Part shown: positions 36,301 to 42,207 of the stretch, piece after piece
Numbering within the stretch: the stretch's first letter is position 1
Layout of the letters: every line of letters begins with the position of its first letter
NCBI RefSeq assembly: GCF_002902345.1
Contig: NZ_PPQB01000005.1
Location: forward strand, 561,597-603,803
Length of the DNA: 42,207 nucleotides
DNA from: Staphylococcus arlettae
GTDB taxonomy: Bacteria > Bacillota > Bacilli > Staphylococcales > Staphylococcaceae
Direction of reading: 5' to 3'
Made by a program: the position numbers and the translations under genes
The notes under the pieces: generated by a model
The model's database searches: none
The model's input: only the letters and a program-made list of their open reading frames with translations
What the model was told of the DNA's origin: nothing

Positions 36301-36365
36301 GAAGACACAATAGGTCTTCCAATACAAAAGGTTGTCTTTTATACGGAGGCACAAAAGGTGTCTTC
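36301..36365 (-). promoter_or_regulatory. Attenuator-like element between tsf and pyrH
   Basis: The last segment in transcription order, GTGTCTTC (36301-36308), can pair with GAAGAC (36314-36319; six pairs, 7-nt loop) or with GAAGACAC (36358-36365; eight pairs). A third AAGAC copy lies at 36334-36338. The minus strand goes on TTTACTTG. The layout resembles competing terminator and antiterminator helices. Confidence 0.55.
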
Positions 36366-36389
36366 TTTCTTGTTCAACATTATGAAAGA

Positions 36390-37268
36390 TTATTTCATTT
36401 GCCCTTTAACTTCATCAGCAAAGTTTTCTTCACGTTTTTCCATACCTTCGCCTACTTCATAACGTACGAAGTCAACAAGTTTTCCACCTTTAGATTTTAA
36501 GTAAGCTTCAACTGTTTGATCTGGATCTTTTACGAAGTTTTGGTCTACAGCACAAATTTCTTGTAAATATTTACGTAAACGACCTTCTACCATTTTTTCA
36601 ACGATATTTTCTGGTTTACCTTCATTTAATGCTTGTTGTTTTAATACATCTCTTTCGTGAGCAATTTCATCTTCATTAACTTGTTCAGATGAAACATATT
36701 TAGGGTTAATAGCTGCGATATGCATAGCAACATCTTTAGCAGCTTCTTCGTCTGTTGTACCTTCAACAACTGTAAGCACACCAATACGTCCGCCCATATG
36801 TTTGTAACTACCGAAAGCATCGTTATCAGTTTTAGTTTTCATTGCGAAACGACGAATGCTTAATTTTTCTCCAATTGTAGCAATTGATTCTTTCATGCGC
36901 TCATCTACTGATTTACCATCAGCTAATTTAGTTTCAAGTAAAGCTTCTACAGAATCAACTTTTGTTTCAAGTACTTGTGTAGCAACTTCTTTAACTAATG
37001 CTTGGAAACCTTCGTTACGAGCAACAAAGTCAGTTTCTGAGTTAATTTCAACGATTGCTGCATCGTTTCCTTTAACTTCTACATGTACTAAGCCTTCTGC
37101 TGCGATACGATCAGCTTTTTTAGCTGCTTTAGAGATACCTTTTTCACGTAAGTAATCAATTGCTTTATCAATATCTCCATCAGTTTCAGTTAACGCTTTT
37201 TTACAGTCCATCATACCAGCGCCAGTTTTTTCACGTAATTCTTTAACAAGTTTAGCTGAAATTGCCAT
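36390..37268 (-). CDS. tsf: Elongation factor Ts
   Basis: EF-Ts is the nucleotide exchange factor for EF-Tu. The 292-residue protein begins [20 protein letters not shown], with the family motif [19 protein letters not shown], and contains the [15 protein letters not shown] signature near residue 77. I place the start at ATG 37266-37268 behind GGAGGAATTCGAA; an upstream ATG overlaps that signal. It lies between rpsB and pyrH with a terminator before it, so read-through or a separate promoter must supply expression. Confidence 0.97.
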   Translation of the reverse strand: MAISAKLVKELREKTGAGMMDCKKALTETDGDIDKAIDYLREKGISKAAKKADRIAAEGLVHVEVKGNDAAIVEINSETDFVARNEGFQALVKEVATQVLETKVDSVEALLETKLADGKSVDERMKESIATIGEKLSIRRFAMKTKTDNDAFGSYKHMGGRIGVLTVVEGTTDEEAAKDVAMHIAAINPKYVSSEQVNEDEIAHERDVLKQQALNEGKPENIVEKMVEGRLRKYLQEICAVDQNFVKDPDQTVEAYLKSKGGKLVDFVRYEVGEGMEKREENFADEVKGQMK

Positions 37269-37311
37269 TTCGAATTCCTCCATTATTTCATGAATTATAA
37301 TATTTATTTTT

Positions 37312-37345
37312 AAAAAAAGGTGATAAGCTTCATTATCTTATCACC
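37312..37345 (-). terminator. Intrinsic terminator between rpsB and tsf
   Basis: GGTGATAAG (37319-37327) and CTTATCACC (37337-37345) pair perfectly over nine bases with a 9-nt loop, followed by seven T on the minus strand. It probably reduces tsf levels relative to rpsB. Confidence 0.88.
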
Positions 37346-37360
37346 CATTTTACATTATTC

Positions 37361-38152
37361 TTAGTTTGATTCAACAGAAGTGTCTTCTTCAGTTGATGCT
37401 GATTCAGTAGCTTCTTCTTTTGATTCTTCTAAATCAATATTTTGTTCAGCTGCTACTTCTTCATTAGATACACCTTGTTGACCTTCTAAGACTGCATCTG
37501 CCATTTTACCAGTTAATAATTTAACGGCACGGATAGCATCATCGTTTGCTGGGATAACGTAATCGATTTCGTCAGGATCACAGTTTGTATCCACGATACC
37601 TACGATTGGGATGTTAAGTTTACGTGCTTCAGCAATTGCGTTACGCTCTTTACGAGGGTCAACAACAAATAATGCTTGAGGCATAGATTTCATATCACGA
37701 ATACCACCTAAGAATTTGTTTAAGCGGTCATATTCTTTTTTAAGTTCTACTACTTCTTTTTTAGGTAATACTTCGAACAAGCCATCTTCTTCCATTTTTT
37801 CAATTTCAGAAATACGTTTGATACGTTTAGAAATTGTTTTATAGTTAGTTAAAATACCACCTAACCATCTTTGGTTTACGTAAAATTGACCAGCACGTTC
37901 TGCTTCAGCTTTAACTGATTCTTGTGCTTGTTTTTTAGTACCAACAAATAGTACACGTCCACCATCTTCAGAGATTTGCTTGATGAAGTTATAAGCTTCT
38001 TCAACTTTTTTCACTGTTTTTTGTAAATCGATAATGTAGATACCATTTCTTTCAGTGAAAATGTATCTTTTCATTTTAGGGTTCCAACGGCGTGTTTGAT
38101 GACCGAAATGAACACCTGCTTCTAGTAATTGTTTCATTGAAATTACTGCCAT
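37361..38152 (-). CDS. rpsB: 30S ribosomal protein S2
   Basis: S2 is a late-binding small-subunit protein. The 263-residue protein begins [20 protein letters not shown] and contains [22 protein letters not shown] and [19 protein letters not shown]. The C-terminus is an acidic, low-complexity tail of about 35 residues rich in Glu, Ser and Thr. I place the start at ATG 38150-38152 with AGGAGG nine bases upstream; a second GGAGG and an in-frame ATG lie 33 bp earlier, inside the structured leader, and are less likely used. Its own promoter and leader precede it. Confidence 0.96.
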   Translation of the reverse strand: MAVISMKQLLEAGVHFGHQTRRWNPKMKRYIFTERNGIYIIDLQKTVKKVEEAYNFIKQISEDGGRVLFVGTKKQAQESVKAEAERAGQFYVNQRWLGGILTNYKTISKRIKRISEIEKMEEDGLFEVLPKKEVVELKKEYDRLNKFLGGIRDMKSMPQALFVVDPRKERNAIAEARKLNIPIVGIVDTNCDPDEIDYVIPANDDAIRAVKLLTGKMADAVLEGQQGVSNEEVAAEQNIDLEESKEEATESASTEEDTSVESN

Positions 38153-38266
38153 AATTAAAATCCTCCTATTGGTTTTTACCTCCATAAACAGCTCGTATAA
38201 ACACGACGTATTAACAGCGCACCCTTTATACTTCTACTGTTTATGTGCGTATTGGCTCTTTAGCCG
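38153..38266 (-). promoter_or_regulatory. Structured rpsB leader
   Basis: CATAAACAG (38237-38245 on the minus strand) can pair with CTGTTTATG (38183-38191) over nine bases, enclosing a smaller TCGT/ACGA hairpin. Another small hairpin GGCT/AGCC lies at the 5' end (38253-38264). GGAGG adjoins the long helix. S2 feedback on its leader is known in other bacteria; here it is inferred. Confidence 0.5.
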
Positions 38267-38272
38267 TTATTA

Positions 38273-38301
38273 AATATATCATAAGAAAATATATAAAGCA
38301 A
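38273..38301 (-). promoter_or_regulatory. rpsB promoter
   Basis: TTGCTT (38296-38301), 17 bp, TATATT (38273-38278) on the minus strand, with TGA before the -10 (extended). Transcripts would start near 38266. Confidence 0.7.
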
Positions 38302-38328
38302 TAAAATAATATTAAAGATTTTCAAATT

Positions 38329-38363
38329 AAAAACGACGCATTGTAAAATATTACGTCGTTTTT
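38329..38363 (-). terminator. Intrinsic terminator of codY
   Basis: AAAAACGACG (38329-38338) and CGTCGTTTTT (38354-38363) pair perfectly over ten bases with a 15-nt loop, and the minus strand ends in five T. It is 9 bp past where codY ends. Confidence 0.88.
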
Positions 38364-38371
38364 AGTCTTAA

Positions 38372-39145
38372 TTATTTAAAGCGCGATAGTTCATCTAAGA
38401 ACTTTTCTTTCTTAACTTTGATAAATGTCCCTTTCATTCCTAAAGAACGAGACTCTATAACTCCGGCACTTTCAAGTTTTCTTAACGCATTTACAATTAC
38501 TGATCTAGTAATACCTACACGATCAGCTACTTTAGAAGCGATTAATAATCCTTCTTTGCCTCCAAGCTCTTCAAAGATATGATCGATAGCTTCACTCTCT
38601 GAGTAAGATAAAGAATTTATCGCCATATTAATTGCAGCTTTGTCTCTAGCTTCTTGTTCTACTTCGTTATGTTTTTCACGTAGAATTTCCATACCGATTA
38701 CTGTCGCTGCATATTCACCTAAGACTAAATCATTTTCTGAGAAGTCATCTTGTACACGTCCAAGTACAAGTGTACCTAAACGTTCTCCCCCACCTAAGAT
38801 TGGGAAAATAGTTGTTTTACTTTGTGCAAATAACTCTTGGTTTTCTGGTGGGAATACTGTTAATACGTTAGCAATATCGATATTAGATTGAGTTTCTTTT
38901 ACATCCATTAATTTGTCTGTATACTCTGTAGGGATGTGACGATTTTCAAGCATTTGAATAATACGTTCGTTTTTTAATAGTTCATTTAAACTTGATCCTA
39001 ATATTTTCCCTTTTCTAGATACGATAAATACATTTGTCACTGTAACGCTACTAATTGTTTGCGCCATATCCTTAAAATCAACTGCAATACCTTTATGCTT
39101 TTGTAAAAGTGTATTAAGCTCTCTTGTTTTTAATAATAGACTCAT
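38372..39145 (-). CDS. codY: GTP- and branched-chain-amino-acid-sensing repressor CodY
   Basis: CodY represses nutrient-acquisition and virulence genes when isoleucine and GTP are plentiful. The 257-residue protein has an N-terminal GAF sensor domain (about 1-155) and a C-terminal winged HTH with [20 protein letters not shown] near residue 205. It is the last gene of the xerC-hslV-hslU-codY operon, the standard staphylococcal arrangement, and begins 25 bases after hslU. The length is standard and nothing is missing. Confidence 0.98.
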   Translation of the reverse strand: MSLLLKTRELNTLLQKHKGIAVDFKDMAQTISSVTVTNVFIVSRKGKILGSSLNELLKNERIIQMLENRHIPTEYTDKLMDVKETQSNIDIANVLTVFPPENQELFAQSKTTIFPILGGGERLGTLVLGRVQDDFSENDLVLGEYAATVIGMEILREKHNEVEQEARDKAAINMAINSLSYSESEAIDHIFEELGGKEGLLIASKVADRVGITRSVIVNALRKLESAGVIESRSLGMKGTFIKVKKEKFLDELSRFK

Positions 39146-39170
39146 TATTGCTGCTCCTTTTTAATTTGAA

Positions 39171-40574
39171 TTATAAAATAAATGCACTTAAATCTTTATT
39201 AGTTGAAATAGATTTTAATTTATCGTCTACATATTGTGGTGTAATATCTACAACAGCGTTTGGCATATTTGGTGCTTCATACGATAAATCTTCTAACATT
39301 TTTTCTAAGATAGTGTGTAAACGTCTAGCTCCAATATTATCTGTATCTTGATTTACTTGATAAGCAATTTCCGCTAATCGTTGAACTGCATCTGTTGTGA
39401 AATTCACTGTCACATCTTCTGTTTGTAATAATGCTTCATACTGTTTGATAAGTGATAACTTAGGCTCAGTTAATATGCTCACAAAGTCAGATACTGATAA
39501 ACTCTCTAATTCAACACGAATTGGAAATCTACCTTGTAATTCAGGAATTAAATCACTTGGTTTAGATACGTGAAAGGCTCCGGCACCTATAAACAGCATA
39601 TGCTCCGTGCTTACAGTACCATATTTAGTTTGAACCATGCCACCCTCAACAATCGGTAAAATATCGCGTTGTACACCTTGACGTGAAACATCTTGACCAG
39701 AATTTTGGTTACTTGTTGCCACTTTATCGATTTCATCAATAAAAATGATACCCATTTGTTCTGCTAAATTAATCGCTTCTTGATTCGCAGTTTCTTGGTC
39801 AATGAGCTCATCTGCAAATTCATCTGCAAGAATTTTACGTGCTGTTTTAACCGGAACTTCTCGTTCTACTTTTTTCTTAGGCATAAGTTGATTCATCATA
39901 TCTTGCATTTGCTGATTTTGGTTAGTACCAAGCATACCCATGGCACCTGGATCTTGTTCAACTTTAATTCTAACTTTTTCTTCTTCAAGTTTACCTTTCA
40001 ACAGTTCACTTTTAATTTCAGATCTTTTAGTTTTAATTTCTTCTGTAGGTGGTTCCTCTTCTTCTTCGTTATTTTGACCAAAGTTTGACATGGCACCACC
40101 AAATAGTGATTCTAACGGATTAGATGTTTGACTTGCTTTCTTCTTCATACTCGGAACAAGCAGTTTCACTAGTTTATCATTAGCTTTTTGTTCAGCTTCG
40201 TCTTTAACTAATAATTTCTTTTGTTCTTTAACTAAACGAATAGCAACATCAACTAAATCTCTAACCATACTTTCAACATCACGACCAACATAACCTACTT
40301 CTGTGAATTTTGTTGCTTCAACTTTAATAAAAGGTGCGCCTACAATTTTAGCCATTCGACGGGCAATTTCTGTTTTCCCAACACCTGTTGGTCCAATCAT
40401 TAAAATATTTTTAGGTGCAATTTCTTGTTTTTCCTCGTCTGAAAGCAAGCTCCTTCTATAACGATTGCGCAATGCTATGGCTACTTTTCGTTTGGCATCA
40501 TGTTGACCGACAATATATTCATCTAATTTTGATACTATATCTTTCGGCGTTAATTTAATTCCATTATCATCCAT
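39171..40574 (-). CDS. hslU: HslU/ClpY ATPase subunit of the HslUV protease
   Basis: HslU unfolds substrates and feeds them to HslV. The 467-residue AAA+ protein has Walker A GPTGVGKT near residue 60, [15 protein letters not shown] near 88, the inserted I domain (about 110-240), Walker [10 protein letters not shown] near residue 255 and the C-terminal tail DLSAFIL that docks into HslV. I place the start at ATG 40572-40574, ten bases after GGAGGG; an earlier ATG at 40592 overlaps that signal. The gene is next to hslV. Confidence 0.97.
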   Translation of the reverse strand: MDDNGIKLTPKDIVSKLDEYIVGQHDAKRKVAIALRNRYRRSLLSDEEKQEIAPKNILMIGPTGVGKTEIARRMAKIVGAPFIKVEATKFTEVGYVGRDVESMVRDLVDVAIRLVKEQKKLLVKDEAEQKANDKLVKLLVPSMKKKASQTSNPLESLFGGAMSNFGQNNEEEEEPPTEEIKTKRSEIKSELLKGKLEEEKVRIKVEQDPGAMGMLGTNQNQQMQDMMNQLMPKKKVEREVPVKTARKILADEFADELIDQETANQEAINLAEQMGIIFIDEIDKVATSNQNSGQDVSRQGVQRDILPIVEGGMVQTKYGTVSTEHMLFIGAGAFHVSKPSDLIPELQGRFPIRVELESLSVSDFVSILTEPKLSLIKQYEALLQTEDVTVNFTTDAVQRLAEIAYQVNQDTDNIGARRLHTILEKMLEDLSYEAPNMPNAVVDITPQYVDDKLKSISTNKDLSAFIL

Positions 40575-40690
40575 AGTAATGATTCCCTCCATCTTCTAAA
40601 CACAAAAATTGATGTTATAACAACGAATTACTTTAGAATTAATTTCAAATTTCATGTAATTCTGATTTTTTTTACGTTAAACAACTATGA

Positions 40691-41233
40691 CTATAATTCT
40701 TCTACTATAATTTGGTCATTCGTAAATACACAAATGTCAGATGCAACTTTTAGACTTTCATAGGCCATTTCCTTAGCTGACATATGAGTTGCATGGCGTT
40801 TTAAAGCTCTTCCCGCACTCAAAGCATAATTCCCACCTGAGCCAATTGCGATTAAATCGTCATCTGGAGCAATAACTTCACCAGTACCACTCACAACAAG
40901 AATAGAAGTTTTATCCATGACGATTAACATAGCTTCTAATTGTCTCAATTGTTTATCTCCACGCCACTCTTGAGCTAATTCCACAGCAGCACGTTCTAAA
41001 TTACCACTAAATTGTTGGAGTTTAGTCTCAAATTTTTCAAATAATGTAAAAGCATCTGCCACACTACCAGCAAAACCAGCAAGAACTTTACCATCGTATA
41101 ATCTTCTTACTTTTCTAGCAGTTTGCTTCATAATTACTTGTTCTCCCAAAGTCACTTGTCCATCTCCGGCCATAGCAGAATGACCATTGTGTTGCACAGC
41201 ATAAATTGTTGTTGCATGTAATGAAGTGCTCAT
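40691..41233 (-). CDS. hslV: HslV/ClpQ peptidase subunit of the HslUV protease
   Basis: HslV forms the proteolytic double hexamer. The 180-residue protein contains [17 protein letters not shown] and [14 protein letters not shown]. The catalytic N-terminal threonine of the family is Thr8 here, preceded by MSTSLHA. So a seven-residue pro-segment must be removed, or activity differs from the enterobacterial type, in which only the methionine precedes the threonine. The ATG has GGAGAGTTAACA upstream and lies two bases after the xerC stop. Confidence 0.97.
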   Translation of the reverse strand: MSTSLHATTIYAVQHNGHSAMAGDGQVTLGEQVIMKQTARKVRRLYDGKVLAGFAGSVADAFTLFEKFETKLQQFSGNLERAAVELAQEWRGDKQLRQLEAMLIVMDKTSILVVSGTGEVIAPDDDLIAIGSGGNYALSAGRALKRHATHMSAKEMAYESLKVASDICVFTNDQIIVEEL

Positions 41234-41235
41234 TG

Positions 41236-42126
41236 TTAACTCTCCTTTTTTGCACGTGGATGTGCATTTAAATATACTTTCTTTAATTGCTCATTAGATA
41301 CGTGAGTATATCGTCCCGTCGTTGACAGGTTTACATGTCCTAATAACGATTGTACAGTTCTCAAATCAGCACCTTGATTAAGCATATGCGTCGCGAATGT
41401 ATGACGTAATTTGTGGGGATGTATTTCTGTAACTCCTGCCGTTCTTTTTACCACATCATTTAATACATAACGTACACCACGCTCAGTAATAGGTGCCCCA
41501 TTCATATTAACTAATAAAAAGTCATGATTACTATTTAGTTTAGGTTTAAATTCCTGCAAGTAAACTTCAATACTTTGTCTACAAAACTCACCAAAAGGTA
41601 CAAATCGTTCTTTATGACCTTTTCCTAACACCTTAACTCCTGGTGTCTGCATATCTAAGTCTTGTATTTTAATATTTACCAATTCTGATACACGAATACC
41701 TGTGGCATATAGTAATTCTAATATCACCCTGTCTCTCATACCTTTTTTAACATCAGTCGAAACGGTTTGAAATAATGCTTCCATTTCTTCTTCATAAAAA
41801 AAGTGGGGTAAATATTGTTCTTTTTTAGGGTGTACAAGCTGAACAAATGGATTCACAACTGTCTCATCTTGTGTCATCCAGTATTCATAAAAACTTCTCA
41901 GCGTTGAAATTTTACGCGAAACTGTAGTTCTTTTCAAGTTTTTTGAATATAAAAAACTTAAAAAGTTTCTTGCGTCTTTATATTCAAACGTATTTAAATT
42001 CAAATATTCTTGCTCTAAAAATGAATTGAATTGCACAATATCGTCATAATATGACTTTAGTGTATGTTCGGAAAATTGACGTTCTACTTTTAACATATAA
42101 AGATACGCTTCTTGAATTGTTTCCAA
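41236..42126 (-). CDS. xerC: Tyrosine recombinase XerC
   Basis: XerC resolves chromosome dimers at dif with XerD. The 296-residue protein has an N-terminal SAM-like core-binding domain (about 1-90) and the catalytic domain with the conserved residues in [11 protein letters not shown] (Arg), [12 protein letters not shown] (His, Arg) and [15 protein letters not shown] (His, Tyr nucleophile). I place the start at TTG 42124-42126 because GGAGGGG ends six bases upstream, which gives METIQEAYL like other staphylococcal XerC. An ATG frame from 42159 lies inside a terminator hairpin. It heads the xerC-hslV-hslU-codY operon. Confidence 0.96.
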   Translation of the reverse strand: METIQEAYLYMLKVERQFSEHTLKSYYDDIVQFNSFLEQEYLNLNTFEYKDARNFLSFLYSKNLKRTTVSRKISTLRSFYEYWMTQDETVVNPFVQLVHPKKEQYLPHFFYEEEMEALFQTVSTDVKKGMRDRVILELLYATGIRVSELVNIKIQDLDMQTPGVKVLGKGHKERFVPFGEFCRQSIEVYLQEFKPKLNSNHDFLLVNMNGAPITERGVRYVLNDVVKRTAGVTEIHPHKLRHTFATHMLNQGADLRTVQSLLGHVNLSTTGRYTHVSNEQLKKVYLNAHPRAKKES

Positions 42127-42129
42127 TAA

Positions 42130-42172
42130 AAACCCCTCCATCATGTAGCATTGTAGCATATTGTTGGAGGGG
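42130..42172 (-). terminator. Terminator-like hairpin that contains the xerC ribosome-binding site
   Basis: CCCCTCCA (42165-42172 on the minus strand) pairs with TGGAGGGG (42133-42140) over eight perfect bases, followed by TTTTTATTG. The 3' arm is also the Shine-Dalgarno of xerC. It probably ends the gene upstream of the window. Confidence 0.75.
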
Positions 42173-42207
42173 ACTGCTAAAAATAACTATTAAATTGTGT
42201 CTAATAT

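Noticed and set aside
40635..40663. AGAATTA/TAATTCT hairpin between hslV and hslU as a terminator
   Set aside because: The stem is short and AT-only, and the T run is on the plus-strand side, where no gene would use it.
1..42207. CRISPR array, tRNA or rRNA genes
   Set aside because: No regularly spaced identical repeats and no tRNA-like or rRNA-like sequence was noticed in either strand.

Overview
This is a chromosomal segment of a low-GC Gram-positive bacterium, almost certainly a Staphylococcus that is not S. aureus. The proteins recalled for comparison (RecA, PolC, RimP, RbfA, PyrH, HslU, HslV, XerC) are very close to their S. aureus counterparts but differ throughout. Gene order matches the staphylococcal core. 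A coagulase-negative species is likely; the exact species cannot be named from the sequence alone. 36 protein genes are supported and 35 lie on the minus strand, so the window reads backwards relative to transcription.

In transcription order (right to left) the layout is as follows. (1) xerC-hslV-hslU-codY (42.1-38.4 kb): chromosome dimer resolution, the HslUV protease and the nutrient-sensing repressor CodY. (2) rpsB-tsf-pyrH-frr (38.2-35.0 kb): translation factors and UMP kinase, separated by terminators or attenuator-like hairpins. (3) uppS-cdsA-rseP-proS-polC (34.7-25.3 kb): lipid carrier and phospholipid precursors, the site-2 protease, prolyl-tRNA synthetase and the replicative polymerase. 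(4) rimP-nusA-rnpM-rplGA-infB (25.1-20.7 kb): the classical nusA/infB operon, with its own promoter and leader hairpin. (5) An accessory insert (20.6-18.3 kb). (6) rbfA-truB-ribF-rpsO-pnp-rnjB-ftsK (18.2-8.7 kb): ribosome maturation, tRNA modification, flavin synthesis, RNA decay and DNA translocation. (7) ymfC-ymfF-ymfH-ymfI-ymfK-ymfM-pgsA-cinA-recA (8.7-0.2 kb): the EF-P 5-aminopentanol modification cluster, phospholipid synthesis and SOS recombination.

The one region that is not ordinary core genome is the insert between infB and rbfA. It holds a plus-strand WYL-domain transcriptional regulator (18686-19555) and a convergent minus-strand gene (19601-20578). The second product shows motifs resembling an uncharacterised uracil-DNA-glycosylase-fold family. 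infB ends in a strong terminator and rbfA has its own near-consensus promoter, so the usual infB-rbfA co-transcription is broken here. The regulator is preceded by a cluster of repeated TTAACTG-type sites, and the UDG-like gene has a nested inverted repeat over its -35 region. WYL regulators often control phage-defence genes, so this pair is the best candidate for an undescribed system; that functional reading is inference only.

Other points worth a look are mutually exclusive hairpins between tsf and pyrH, structured leaders before rpsO and rpsB, a structured spacer between rnjB and ftsK, a terminator whose 3' arm is the ribosome-binding site of xerC, degenerate active sites in CinA and RNase J2, and frequent TTG starts with strong Shine-Dalgarno sequences. 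No rRNA, tRNA, CRISPR array or insertion sequence was seen.
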